From NCBI GenBank assembly GCA_002898275.1, contig BEIQ01000004.1, positions 248,001 to 312,000 of the forward strand: a stretch of 64,000 nucleotides of DNA, written 5' to 3'. Positions 24,377 to 33,222 of the stretch are shown piece by piece. The notes beneath the pieces were generated by a model that saw nothing but the letters and a program-made list of their open reading frames with translations, was not told where the DNA came from and did not search any database. The first letter of the stretch is position 1. Every line of letters starts with the position of its first letter. A program made the position numbers and the translations under genes. The DNA comes from a bacterium HR40. Lineage in GTDB: Bacteria; Pseudomonadota; Alphaproteobacteria; Geminicoccales; Geminicoccaceae.

Positions 24377-24793
24377 TCAATGGCTCGGCTCGTCCGCCCG
24401 GTCGAGAGCGGCGTCGAGCCGATCGAGACGCCGGTAAAAACGCTCGGATTCCCGCAGAAGCCGGAGGACCTCGGGATCGACCGCGCCGCCGAGCGCCTCC
24501 GGCAACCGCTCCGGCGGCAGCAGGCGCCAAGCTGGCCGTCGCGCCTCTTCCGCGTCGAGTTCCCCGCGCAACACCGCGAAACGGGCGAGCAGCCAGGCGA
24601 CGCCAGCCGTCACCCGGGCGGTGACGACCCCGAGGGCCGCGCTGCGCTCGAGGTTCTCCAGCAGCGCCTGGGGCGAAGCGGGCACGGAGGACGGCGAGGC
24701 GAGAAGGGCGGCACGCGTCCGCTCGGCGAGTGCCAGTCCTTCGGCGAGCAGGGCTTCGAGCGTGCCGGCGGCGGTCGGCGGCGATGGGCTCAC
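24377..24793 (-). CDS. DUF1465 / RcdA-like protein
   Basis: 138 residues, mostly helical. The segment LGVVTARVTAGVAWLLARFAVLRGE aligns with the AWLLxQRAVxxGE core of the DUF1465 family, and LLRESERFYRRLDRLDAAL matches the conserved C-terminal helix. RcdA of Caulobacter, the characterised member, is an adaptor for regulated ClpXP proteolysis of CtrA. Similarity is judged by eye from short motifs and the family is diverse, so the RcdA function itself is not assured. No signal peptide. Confidence 0.7.
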   Translation of the reverse strand: MSPSPPTAAGTLEALLAEGLALAERTRAALLASPSSVPASPQALLENLERSAALGVVTARVTAGVAWLLARFAVLRGELDAEEARRPAWRLLPPERLPEALGGAVDPEVLRLLRESERFYRRLDRLDAALDRADEPSH

Positions 24794-24844
24794 GGACGTG
24801 CCTTTCGCGAACGTCGCGAGGCTGCCGCGGCAGCCGGCGCTCGG

Positions 24845-25777
24845 TCAATCCGCAGCGATGCGCCGGCCGTCGGCTGGCGACGAAAGGGCGACCTCCGGTG
24901 CCGCGGTCGCCGGCCGCAGTCGGAGGGCGGCCTCGGCGACGGCGCGGCTCACCGCGTGCATGACCGCGGCGAGCCGTTCACCGCCGGCATGCGGCTCGTG
25001 GCTGCGCTCGTCGAGGAACAGGCCGCGACGGATCTCGATCTGCAGGGCGTGGATGCCGGCCGCGGGTCGGCCATAGGTTTCGGTGATGTGGCCGCCGGCG
25101 AAGGGGCGGTTGCGTTCGCACACGAGACCGCTGTCGCGCAGCCGGGCCAGGGCCGCCTCGACCAGGGTGGGTGCGGCGCTCTGCCCGAAGCGGTCGCCGA
25201 TGGCGACATCCACCACCGGGCCGAGGTCGGCGGCGGCCGAGGTCGGCATGGAGTGGACATCGAGCAGGACCGCCACGCCAAAGCGTGCCCGCAGGCTGTC
25301 GAGGATGCGGGCGAGTTCGCGGTGATAGGGGTAATAGACGGTGTGCAGACGGCGGGCGACCTCCGCCGAACCGAGGGGCCGGCGCCAGAGCGGGCGAGTG
25401 CCGAGGCGCGAGGGTACCACGCCGAGACCTGCGCGCACCCGAAGCGACAGACGCGGCCGTAGGGAGGGGGCGAGGTCGGGGACGAGAGCGGGATCGATCT
25501 CGAGGGGATCGCGGTTGAGATCGACGAACACCCGTCGCAGGCGGGCGACCAGCATGGTCGCGCCGTCCGCCACGGCGGCGGCGAACAGCCGGTGCACCGG
25601 ACCATCGTCCAGCTCGCGCAGCTCCTCGGGGGAAAGCGCGAGACCCGCCGCCGCCTCGGGCGGCAGCAGCATGCCGCTGTGCGGTGCGGAGATCAAAAGC
25701 GGCAGCGAGACCTGCGCCGGTTCGTGGCGATCGAAGGGGGCAGAGAAGGTGTGCAGCGTGTCGGGTCCGTCCACCAT
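24845..25777 (-). CDS. N-formylglutamate amidohydrolase family protein
   Basis: 310 residues of the HutG-type N-formylglutamate amidohydrolase (FGase) family. Visible: LPLLISAPHSGMLLPP, VFVDLNRDPLEIDP, LLDVHSMPT with the metal-binding His, GHITETYGRP and HALQIEIRRGLFLDE, the core motifs of the family. Members deformylate N-formylglutamate in histidine degradation, but many alphaproteobacterial copies are outside hut operons, as here, and their substrates are untested. ATG 25777 is taken because family similarity begins a few residues after it. No other hut genes are in the window. It is divergent from the ArsR-methyltransferase gene, sharing a 122-bp gap with a strong promoter. Confidence 0.85.
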   Translation of the reverse strand: MVDGPDTLHTFSAPFDRHEPAQVSLPLLISAPHSGMLLPPEAAAGLALSPEELRELDDGPVHRLFAAAVADGATMLVARLRRVFVDLNRDPLEIDPALVPDLAPSLRPRLSLRVRAGLGVVPSRLGTRPLWRRPLGSAEVARRLHTVYYPYHRELARILDSLRARFGVAVLLDVHSMPTSAAADLGPVVDVAIGDRFGQSAAPTLVEAALARLRDSGLVCERNRPFAGGHITETYGRPAAGIHALQIEIRRGLFLDERSHEPHAGGERLAAVMHAVSRAVAEAALRLRPATAAPEVALSSPADGRRIAAD

Positions 25778-25841
25778 GGCCCTCGCAGATGACCACAGGG
25801 GCGGAGGATCGGCAAGCGGCGCTGCTGGGGCGGTGCAGGGA

Positions 25842-25873
25842 TTGACATGCCGATATAGAGAGCTCTTTATATC
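25842..25873 (+). promoter_or_regulatory. Promoter with palindromic operator of the ArsR-metF unit
   Basis: TTGACA at 25842-25847 is a perfect -35 box. TTTATA or TTATAT at 25866-25872 serves as -10. A 22-base palindrome (25852-25873) covers the spacer and -10: half-site GATATA, centre AGAGCTCT, half-site TATATC, with only one mismatched pair. An ArsR-family dimer bound here would block transcription. The following gene is an ArsR-type regulator, so autoregulation is likely. The site resembles what I recall of SahR operators; this was not verified. Confidence 0.75.
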
Positions 25874-25899
25874 TTTGTCTGCCTCGCCGAGGCTCTCCC

Positions 25900-26892
25900 G
25901 TGTCGCCACAAGGGTTCGACGCTTTCCTCCGGGGACTGCGCGCTGCCGCCGATCCGAGCCGACTGCGTCTGCTCGCCATCTGCGCCCAGGGCGAATGGAC
26001 GGTGAGCGAGCTCGTCGACATCCTCGGCCAGAGCCAGCCCCGCATCTCGCGCCATCTGCGCATCCTCGCCGATGCCGGTCTGCTCGATCGCTTCCGCGAG
26101 GGCAGTTGGGTGTTCTACCGGCGCGCACAGAGCGGCGAGGGAGCGCGCATCGCTCGCACCATCTGCCGGCTTTTGCCGGCCGGCGAGCCACAGTTGGTGC
26201 GCGACCGCGAGCGGCTCGAGGCGGTGCGCGCCGCCCGCCGGGCCGAGGCGGAACGGTATTTCGATAGCCGTGCCGCGGGCTGGGATAGCGAACGCGACCT
26301 CGGTGTCGACGGGGCGCGCGTCGAGGCCTTGCTCGTCGAGCGGTTCGCCCGCGAGCGGCCGCGCGCTCTGCTCGATATCGGCACCGGTACCGGGCGGCTG
26401 CTCGAGGTCCTCGCTTCCCATGTGGGGACAGCGACCGGCATCGACATCTCTCACGACATGCTCAAGATCGCTCGCGCCCGCCTCGATCGGCTCGAGCTCC
26501 GCAACTGCGAGGTGCGGCACGCCGACATGTACCGGCTGCCGTTCGCCGACGGCAGTTTCGATGCGGTGACCATCCACCAGGTGTTGCATTTCGCCGACGA
26601 TCCCGAAGCGGTGCTGCGGGAAGCGGTGCGGGTGCTGGAGCCGGGCGGTCGGCTCGTGGTGGTCGATCTGCTGCGCCACGATCGCGAGGAGATGCGGCGC
26701 GAGCGCCGACACCGTCGGCTCGGCTTCGAGCCGGAAGAGATGTCGGCCTGGTTTGCCGCTCTCGGGCTCGACGAGGAGGAACCGATTCGCTTCGACGGCG
26801 AGCAGCTGTCGGTAGCGGTATGGTGGGCCCGTCGGGACAGGCTGGCGGAGGTGGGGTCGGAACGCCTGGCGAGGGGGAGACGGGCCGCATGA
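25900..26892 (+). CDS. ArsR-family regulator fused to SAM-dependent methyltransferase
   Basis: 330 residues. Residues 1-100 form a winged-helix ArsR domain: LRAAADPSRLRLLAICAQGEWTVSELVDILGQSQPRISRHLRIL. From about residue 125 a class I methyltransferase follows, with motif I LLDIGTGTGRLLEVL, IDISHDMLKIARARL, and LEPGGRLVVVDLL. No metal-sensing CxC of the classic arsenic or zinc regulators is seen, so a metabolite is the likelier signal. Fusions like this commonly sit upstream of metF in alphaproteobacteria and are linked to methionine/SAH control (SahR-like, by inference). GTG start 25900 follows GAGG by seven bases; the ATGA overlap couples it to metF. Confidence 0.9.
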   Translation: MSPQGFDAFLRGLRAAADPSRLRLLAICAQGEWTVSELVDILGQSQPRISRHLRILADAGLLDRFREGSWVFYRRAQSGEGARIARTICRLLPAGEPQLVRDRERLEAVRAARRAEAERYFDSRAAGWDSERDLGVDGARVEALLVERFARERPRALLDIGTGTGRLLEVLASHVGTATGIDISHDMLKIARARLDRLELRNCEVRHADMYRLPFADGSFDAVTIHQVLHFADDPEAVLREAVRVLEPGGRLVVVDLLRHDREEMRRERRHRRLGFEPEEMSAWFAALGLDEEEPIRFDGEQLSVAVWWARRDRLAEVGSERLARGRRAA

Positions 26893-27815
26893 ATCGCGAC
26901 CTCATCGAGCTCTACGAGCCGATCTTGCGAGCGCGCAGCCCGGAATTGCCGCTGCCGCCTTTCACCCTGTCGGTGGAGGTCTTCCCGCCCCGCACGCCGG
27001 AGGCGACGGTTGCTTTCTGGCAGGAACTCGGGGAGATGCGGGAGGTGGCTCCGGCCTTCGTCTCCATCACCTGCGGTGCCGGTGGCACCGGACGGGACGG
27101 CACGTTCCCGCTCGCCCTCGAGGTCCGCCGTCGTCTCGGCCTCGAAGTGGCGGCGCATCTCACCTGCGCTGGCCACTCGCGAGCCGAGGTGGATGCGCTC
27201 GCCGAGGCCTACTGGCAAAACGGCATCCGACGGCTGGTGGCGTTGCGGGGCGATCCTCCCCGCGGCAGTGGCCCCTATCGGCCGCGGCCAGATGGCTATG
27301 CCTACGCCGTCGATCTCGTCCGCGGGCTCAAGGCGATCGCACCCTTCGACATCAGCGTTGCCGGCTACCCCGAAACCCACCCCGAGGCGCCCGACCCCGA
27401 GTTCGATCTCGACAATGTCCGACGCAAGGTCGAGGCAGGAGCGAGCCGTGTCATCGGCCAATATTGCTTCGACACGGACCGCATCCTCCGCTATCGCGAT
27501 GCCCTGATCGCGCGCGGCGTCTCGGTGCCCTTCGTCCCGGGGATCATGCCGATCCACAGCTTCGCCCAGATCGCCCGCTTCAGCGCCCGCTGCGGTGCCG
27601 CCATCCCGGACTGGCTCGCCCGCATGTTCGAGGGTGTGCCCGAAGGCTCCACGCTCCACACCATGCTGGCCGCCAGCGTCGTCGCCGAGCAGGTCCGCCG
27701 GCTCGTGCGCGAGGGTTTTCGGCACTTCCATGTCTATGCCTTGAACCGGGCTGCTCCGACCCGTGCCATCTGCCGGCTGCTCGATCTGCCGGCGGTGCGC
27801 GAGGCGGCTGCCTGA
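26889..27815 (+). CDS. metF: 5,10-Methylenetetrahydrofolate reductase
   Basis: 308-residue flavin enzyme reducing 5,10-methylene-THF to 5-methyl-THF, the methyl donor for methionine synthesis. TIM-barrel signatures: LSVEVFPPRTPEA near the N terminus, FVSITCGAGGTGRDGT, AAHLTCAGHSRAEVD, LRGDPPRGSG, ISVAGYPETHPEAP, and GASRVIGQYCFDTDRIL. The ATG overlaps the stop of the ArsR-methyltransferase gene, and the palindromic operator upstream would control both. Converges with the FAD/GcvT dehydrogenase gene 13 bp away. Confidence 0.96.
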   Translation: MNRDLIELYEPILRARSPELPLPPFTLSVEVFPPRTPEATVAFWQELGEMREVAPAFVSITCGAGGTGRDGTFPLALEVRRRLGLEVAAHLTCAGHSRAEVDALAEAYWQNGIRRLVALRGDPPRGSGPYRPRPDGYAYAVDLVRGLKAIAPFDISVAGYPETHPEAPDPEFDLDNVRRKVEAGASRVIGQYCFDTDRILRYRDALIARGVSVPFVPGIMPIHSFAQIARFSARCGAAIPDWLARMFEGVPEGSTLHTMLAASVVAEQVRRLVREGFRHFHVYALNRAAPTRAICRLLDLPAVREAAA

Positions 27816-27828
27816 AGATCGGGCAGGC

Positions 27829-30279
27829 TCAGCCGCGCATCCTCTGACCCGTCGGATCGTAGAACGGGCGGAGTTGCAGGGTCGCGGCCACCGGCTCGCA
27901 GGCCACTTCCACTTCGAAGCCGCCGGTGGCGAGCCATTCCGCCGACACGCCAGCCGGGTGCTCGACCCAGCCGAGGCCGAAGGAGCCGCCGAGACGAAAG
28001 CCGAAGCTGCCGGAGCTCACCGCGCCGACGATCCGGCCGTCTTTGCGGATGGGCTCGTCGTGGTAGAGTAGCTTGGTCGGATCGGCGAGGCGCAGGCAGA
28101 CGAGCCGCCGCCGCGGCGGCTTCGCTTCGCGCAGCGCCAAAAGCGCGTCGCGGCCGATGAAACCGCCGGGCTTGTCCCAGGCGACGGTGAAGCCGAGCCC
28201 AGCCTCGAGCGGTGTGTCTTCGGGACCGAGGTCGTGTCCGTAGTGACGAAATCCCTTTTCCACTCGGCAGGCGTTCAGCGCGTGCATGCCGGCGAAGGCG
28301 AGATCGAAGCGGGCGCCGGCCTCCACGATGCGCTCGAAGACATGCAGGGCGAACTCGCTCGGCACGTAGAGTTCGTAGCCCAGCTCGCCGACGTAGGAAA
28401 TGCGATGGGCCCGGACCTCGGCGTAGCCGATCTCGAGCAGGCGCGAGGTGGCGAAGGGAAAGGCGGTGTCCGAGACATCCTCGCCGCAGAGCTCGGCCAA
28501 GAGGGCGCGCGCCCCCGGTCCCATGAGGCCGAGTACGGCGAGGCCCGAGGTCACGTCGGTGACGGCGACCCGCGCATCTGCTGGAAGGTGACGGCGCAGC
28601 CAGGTGAGGTCGCGCAGCTGGGAGGCGGCGGAGGTGACGATCAAGAACTCGCTTTCGGCCAGACGCGTCACCGTGAGGTCGGCTTCCATGCCGCCCGCCT
28701 CGTTGAGCCATGGAGTGTAGACGATGCGGCCCAGCGGCACGTCCACGTCGTTGGCGCAGATGCGGTCGAGCGCGCGGCAAGCATCCGGGCCTTGGACGAG
28801 GAACTTGGCGAAGCTCGACAGATCGAAGAGGGCCACCCGATCGCGCACCGCGGCGCACTCGCGGGCCGCGGCGACATACCAGTTCTGGCGACCGTAGCTA
28901 TAGCGGTATTCCCTTTCCATTCCGGGAAGCGCGAACCAGTTCGGCCGCTCGAAGCCGGCGACCTCGCCCATGACCGCCCCAGCCGCCAGCAGTCGGTCGT
29001 GGAACGGCGACCGGCGGGCTCCGCGGGCGGTCGCATATTGGCGGTGAGGCCAGTGCATGGCGTAGAGGAGGCCGAGGCTCTCCTTTGTGCGATCGAAGAG
29101 ATATCGGCGGGTCGCTTGGAACGGCTGCAGGCGCCGGACGTCGACATCGAGCAGGTCGACCGGCATCCGTCGCTTTTGGATCCATTCCGCCACCACCTTG
29201 CCGACCCCGCCCGACGACTGGATGCCGATCGAATTCATGCCGCAGGCGACGAAGAGACCGCGCACCTCGGCCGTCTCGCCGACGAGATAGCGGTTGTCCG
29301 GGGTAAAGCTCTCGGGGCCGTTGAAGAAGGTGGCGATGCCTACCCGGCCGAGGAGCGGCAGGCGGCGGCTGGCCGCCTCGAGGATGGGGGCGAAATGGTC
29401 GAGATCCGCGGGCAGGGTGTCGAAGGCGAAGTCTCGCGGAATGCCGTCCATGCCCCACGGGCGCGCCTCGGGTTCGAAGCAGCCGAAGAGCAGCCGGCCG
29501 GCATCCTCCTTGTAGTAGGTACACTCGTCGGGCACCCGCAAGACCGGCAGATCGCGCGGCAGATCGGCAATCGGCTCGGTCACCGCATAGAAGTGCTCGG
29601 CGGCATGGAGCGGCAGGTGCACGCCGACGGCGCGAGCGAGGGCATGCGACCACATGCCGGCGGCGAGTACCACCACCTCCGCCCGCACCTCGCCCAAGGG
29701 GGTGCGCACGCCGACCGCCCGGCCATTCGCCACGAGGATCCGATCGACCTCGACACCCTCGACGATGCGGGCTCCGCGCATGCGGGCACCCTTGGCGAGG
29801 GCGAGGGTGGTGCCGACGGGATCCGTCTGACCGTCCTTGGGCAGGAAGATCCCGCCCACCACCCCGGTGAGATCGAGGATGGGATAGCGGGAGCGGATGT
29901 CGGCCGGCCCCACCACCTCGACCTCGAGACCGAAGTTGCGCGCCATCGAGGCGCCGCGCTTCAGTTCCTCGAAGCGCTCGTCGTGGAGCGCGAGGGCGAG
30001 CGAGCCGTTCTGGCGAAAGCCGGTGGCCTGACCGGTTTCGGCCTCGAGACCGGCGAACAGTTCGGAGGTGTATTTCGCGAGCTCCGTGAGGTTGCGGGTG
30101 GCGCGCAGCTGGCCAACGAGACCTGCGGCATGCCAGGTGGTGCCACAGGTGAGCTGTCGCCGCTCGAGCAACAGGACGTCGGTGATTCCTGCTCTCGTCA
30201 GGTGATAGGCGATCGAGCAGCCGACCGCACCGCCGCCGATGACCACCACCTCGGCCCGTTCGGGAAGTTCGATCCTCAT
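27829..30279 (-). CDS. FAD-dependent dehydrogenase with GcvT domain (sarcosine/dimethylglycine dehydrogenase-like)
   Basis: 816 residues. The N-terminal DAO-type FAD domain has the dinucleotide motif VVVIGGGAVGCSIAYHL and CGTTWHAAGLVGQL, where His50 is the residue covalently linked to FAD in dimethylglycine dehydrogenases. The C-terminal half is a GcvT-like folate domain (LFDLSSFAKFLVQGPDA, ISYVGELGYELYVP, HALNACRVEKGFRHYGHDL). Such enzymes demethylate sarcosine or dimethylglycine and pass the one-carbon unit to tetrahydrofolate, producing the substrate of MetF encoded next door. ATG 30279 is chosen because the FAD motif begins nine residues later. Exact substrate unknown. Convergent with metF; no other choline/betaine genes are seen. 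Confidence 0.88.
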   Translation of the reverse strand: MRIELPERAEVVVIGGGAVGCSIAYHLTRAGITDVLLLERRQLTCGTTWHAAGLVGQLRATRNLTELAKYTSELFAGLEAETGQATGFRQNGSLALALHDERFEELKRGASMARNFGLEVEVVGPADIRSRYPILDLTGVVGGIFLPKDGQTDPVGTTLALAKGARMRGARIVEGVEVDRILVANGRAVGVRTPLGEVRAEVVVLAAGMWSHALARAVGVHLPLHAAEHFYAVTEPIADLPRDLPVLRVPDECTYYKEDAGRLLFGCFEPEARPWGMDGIPRDFAFDTLPADLDHFAPILEAASRRLPLLGRVGIATFFNGPESFTPDNRYLVGETAEVRGLFVACGMNSIGIQSSGGVGKVVAEWIQKRRMPVDLLDVDVRRLQPFQATRRYLFDRTKESLGLLYAMHWPHRQYATARGARRSPFHDRLLAAGAVMGEVAGFERPNWFALPGMEREYRYSYGRQNWYVAAARECAAVRDRVALFDLSSFAKFLVQGPDACRALDRICANDVDVPLGRIVYTPWLNEAGGMEADLTVTRLAESEFLIVTSAASQLRDLTWLRRHLPADARVAVTDVTSGLAVLGLMGPGARALLAELCGEDVSDTAFPFATSRLLEIGYAEVRAHRISYVGELGYELYVPSEFALHVFERIVEAGARFDLAFAGMHALNACRVEKGFRHYGHDLGPEDTPLEAGLGFTVAWDKPGGFIGRDALLALREAKPPRRRLVCLRLADPTKLLYHDEPIRKDGRIVGAVSSGSFGFRLGGSFGLGWVEHPAGVSAEWLATGGFEVEVACEPVAATLQLRPFYDPTGQRMRG

Positions 30280-30401
30280 CTGCGGGCTCTCCCAGCCTCC
30301 CGCCCAGGCTATGGAGCGCGCGCGGCGACATCTGCTTGTCTCGAGGCGACATCGGCTCCCGCCGAGGCGGCTTGAAGCCACCGCATCGTCGGCCCAGATG
30401 G

Positions 30402-30947
30402 ATGACGGGTCCGATCCAGAGCGGAATGCCGCGAGCCGTGTCCGCCGACGTCACACCCGCCGCCCTGCGCGCCCTGGTCCACGACACGGTCCATCGCGCC
30501 CTTTGCGGGCTCGATGGGCGCACGGGATGCGCACTCCTCATCGATGCGCTCGCTGCCGTGCGGTCGGAACTGCTGACGACCGACGGTTATCGAGCGATGC
30601 GGCAGTTCGACGACTGGCTGCTCGACAATCTCGCCCGCCGGCGCGTGCGGCGGGTGAGCCTGGGCGGGCCGGCGGTGGTGCCTCTGCCATCGGGGGTGGA
30701 ACGGGCGGTGATCCCCGAGCGGAACCGGCTTTTGCTGCGCAACGTGCTCGAGGTGGTGGCGGTGCACGCGCGCAGCCGTGGCGTGCCGGCGCTGCACATG
30801 CTGGCCGTGGAGGTGCTGGTCGACGCTCTGACCGATCTCGTCGCCGGCGTCCCGGCGTGGGAGGTCGTCATCCAGCTGCTCGACCATCACATGCCGAGCG
30901 ACAGCGAGAGCGCTGGGGTTCCCGGCACCGAAGTGCGCCTGCAATAG
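30402..30947 (+). CDS. Hypothetical protein
   Basis: Up to 181 residues, no family recognised. Cytosolic, helical at both ends, with a conspicuously regular central segment (VHARSRGVPALHMLAVEVLVDALTDLVAGVPAWEVVIQLLDHH). Codon use resembles the neighbours, which supports it being real, and it ends 11 bp before the ELM1 gene. The start is uncertain: ATG 30402 or ATG 30426; neither has a strong ribosome-binding site. Divergent from the FAD/GcvT gene. Confidence 0.6.
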   Translation: MTGPIQSGMPRAVSADVTPAALRALVHDTVHRALCGLDGRTGCALLIDALAAVRSELLTTDGYRAMRQFDDWLLDNLARRRVRRVSLGGPAVVPLPSGVERAVIPERNRLLLRNVLEVVAVHARSRGVPALHMLAVEVLVDALTDLVAGVPAWEVVIQLLDHHMPSDSESAGVPGTEVRLQ

Positions 30948-30957
30948 GGCCCAGGGG

Positions 30958-32160
30958 GTGGTTGCTGCCGCGCGACCGCACCCTCGCCCCGGGCATGTCG
31001 CCGAGGCCTCGGGCAGCCGGGAAACATCCCGGCCACGGGTGTGGCTGTTGCTTGCCGACAAGCTCGGCGACAACGCCCAGGCGCTAGCCCTCGCCGACGC
31101 CACCGGTCTGCCGTTCGAGATCCGGCGCCTGGTCATGAAGCCCGAATGGGTGGTGGGCAAGCCGCCATTCGCCGCGAGCCTCGAGCATCTCGACCTCGCC
31201 CGCTCCGACTCCCTCGCGCCACCGTGGCCCGATCTCGTGCTCACCATCGGCCGACGCTGTGCCATGGCCGGCCTTTGGGTGCGGCGCCAGTCGGGTGGCC
31301 GCAGTCGGCTCGTCGTCATCGGCCGACCGCGCGGCAGCCTCGAGGAGATCGACCTCGTGGTGGCGCCGCCACAGTTCCTCGTTCCCGATCATCCCAAGGT
31401 GGTGCGCCTGGAGCTGCCTCTCGTGCGCGCCGACCCAGGGCGCGTGGCAGCGGCCGGGGCGCGCTTTCGCGATCGCCTGGCGCGTCTGCCGCGGCCGCTC
31501 ACGGCGGTATGTGTGGGCGGCGAGACCAAGCCCTTTCGTTTCGATGCCGAAGTCGCCCGGCATCTCGCCCGCGAGCTCGAACGGCTCCTCCTGCGCGACG
31601 GCGGCACGCTCTACGTGACCACGAGCCGCCGCAGCCGGCCCGAGGCCGTCGAGGCCCTGGCGAGTGCCCTGCCGTCCGCTGCCATCCTCTACCTGTTCCG
31701 GCCCGACGACCCGGACAACCCCTATCCCGGCCTCCTCGCCCATGCCGATCGCTTCGTGGTCACCGGGGATTCCGTCTCGATGATGGTGGAAGTGGCGCGC
31801 CTCGGACGACCGCTCGCGATCTTCGATTTGCCCCTCGTGCGCGATCCGCGCGAGCGCCTCAAGCTCGCCCTGGCCGCGCCTTTGCAACCGCAAGCACCCC
31901 TGGGCTGGCTCGGCGATCGTCTGCGGCAGGCTGGCCTCCTCGGCGTGTCGCGCGATCTGCGAGCCTTTCACCGCAAGCTCTATGCGCTCGGGCTCGCGGT
32001 TCCGTTCGGTGCACCTTTCCATCCGCCGCGTCCGGCAGCGGATGACGATCTCGTTCGCGCTGCGGCGCGGGTCCGGGCACTCGTCCTTTCGACGCCCGAG
32101 CGTACCCCGACCGATGTCGGCCCAGACGAACCTGGGAGAGGGGCACCGGGCGCGCCATAA
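30958..32160 (+). CDS. Mitochondrial fission ELM1 family protein (DUF1022)
   Basis: 400 residues of the ELM1/DUF1022 family. The N-terminal segment WLLLADKLGDNAQALALADATGLPFE carries the conserved K-GDN-Q, VLTIGRRCAMAGLWVRR is the next block, and the C-terminal part resembles a GT-B glycosyltransferase fold (YVTTSRRSRPEAVEAL, FVVTGDSVSMMVEVA). Plant ELM1 acts in mitochondrial fission; bacterial members are untested and frequently sit near lipid A/LPS genes. Here a sulfotransferase and a glycosyltransferase-like gene follow, which would suit a surface-glycan role. GTG start. Confidence 0.85.
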   Translation: MVAAARPHPRPGHVAEASGSRETSRPRVWLLLADKLGDNAQALALADATGLPFEIRRLVMKPEWVVGKPPFAASLEHLDLARSDSLAPPWPDLVLTIGRRCAMAGLWVRRQSGGRSRLVVIGRPRGSLEEIDLVVAPPQFLVPDHPKVVRLELPLVRADPGRVAAAGARFRDRLARLPRPLTAVCVGGETKPFRFDAEVARHLARELERLLLRDGGTLYVTTSRRSRPEAVEALASALPSAAILYLFRPDDPDNPYPGLLAHADRFVVTGDSVSMMVEVARLGRPLAIFDLPLVRDPRERLKLALAAPLQPQAPLGWLGDRLRQAGLLGVSRDLRAFHRKLYALGLAVPFGAPFHPPRPAADDDLVRAAARVRALVLSTPERTPTDVGPDEPGRGAPGAP

Positions 32161-32198
32161 TCTGGGTTCGGCCAAGCGAGCGAGCGGGATACCGGCGG

Positions 32199-33146
32199 AT
32201 GTGGCACATCGTCTGGAAACGGATCGAGCGCGAACTGTTGCTCACCCCCCTGCGGCTCGCGCCGGCAGCCCGACGGATTCGGGCGGAGCGTTGGCTGCGC
32301 GGGCGCGAGGAGGCATGGAAACTGGCGCGGGCCGATGGCGTGATCGTCTCCTATGGGAAGAGCGGCCGGACCTGGCTGCGAGTGTTGCTGTCGCGGTACT
32401 GGCAGCTGCGCTGCGGCCTGCCCGACTCGCTGATGCTCGGCTTCGACAATTTCCACCGGCGCGACCCGAGGGCGCCGAAGTTATTTTTCACCCACGACAA
32501 CTACCTGCGAGACTATACAGGGCACCGCGACGACAAACGCGACTTCTACAACAGTAGAGTTGTGCTCTTGGTCCGCGACCCACGGGATGTAGCCGTATCG
32601 CAATTTTTCCAGTGGAAGTACAGAATGCGTCCCGGCAAGAAGGATCTCAACGAGTATCCGCCGCACGGCGCCGAGGTATCGATGTTCGACTTCGTGACCG
32701 GATCGGCAGGCATTCCCAAGATCGTTTCCTGGATGAACGGATGGGCGAGGGAGCTGCCGCGCATTCGCGAACTCCACCTGCTGCGCTACGAGGACCTGCG
32801 CGCCGATACCGCGGGCGAGTTGGCGCGGCTTCTGCGGTTTCTCGGGGAGGAGCCGACAGAGGACGAGCTCGCCGACTGCGTCGCCTTTGCCAGCGTCGAG
32901 AACATGCGCAAGCTCGAGGAGCGGCGGGTGTTCTGGCTATCGGGTTCGCGCCTGGTGCCGAAGGACCGGAGCAATCCCGATTCCTACAAGGTGCGGCGGG
33001 CGAAAGTCGGCGGCTGGCGGGACTATTTCGAGGATCCCGAGATTCGGGTGATCGATGGCATGGTGCGCGATCTCGACCCGGTCTTCGGCTACCGGCCGCT
33101 CGGAGTGCCGGGCGGGGTCGCAGCCTCGCTCGCACACGGGGATTGA
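32199..33146 (+). CDS. Sulfotransferase domain protein
   Basis: 315 residues. The PAPS 5'-phosphosulfate loop is SYGKSGRTWLRVLLSRY, the 3'-phosphate motif is VVLLVRDPRDVAVSQFF, and the C-terminal RRAKVGGWRDYF corresponds to the RKGxxGDW motif of cytosolic sulfotransferases (here with Ala for the Lys-Gly start). It would transfer sulfate from PAPS to a hydroxyl, probably of a glycan or lipid, given the glycosyltransferase-like gene next to it. The stretch 32480-32720 is noticeably less GC-rich with rare codons (for example ATA, ACA, AGA, GTA), which hints at recent transfer. The acceptor is unknown. Confidence 0.88.
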   Translation: MWHIVWKRIERELLLTPLRLAPAARRIRAERWLRGREEAWKLARADGVIVSYGKSGRTWLRVLLSRYWQLRCGLPDSLMLGFDNFHRRDPRAPKLFFTHDNYLRDYTGHRDDKRDFYNSRVVLLVRDPRDVAVSQFFQWKYRMRPGKKDLNEYPPHGAEVSMFDFVTGSAGIPKIVSWMNGWARELPRIRELHLLRYEDLRADTAGELARLLRFLGEEPTEDELADCVAFASVENMRKLEERRVFWLSGSRLVPKDRSNPDSYKVRRAKVGGWRDYFEDPEIRVIDGMVRDLDPVFGYRPLGVPGGVAASLAHGD

Positions 33147-33222
33147 GGGCCGGCGGTCGCGGGTCTAGATGGATCGGGGTGGCGGTGACGCGGAAGGTCA
33201 GCAGGACGAGAGGATCGCAGGC

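Noticed and set aside
28234-30375. Plus-strand frame of 713 codons opposite the FAD/GcvT dehydrogenase
   Set aside because: Antisense to a gene with intact FAD and GcvT motifs; no recognisable domain of its own.
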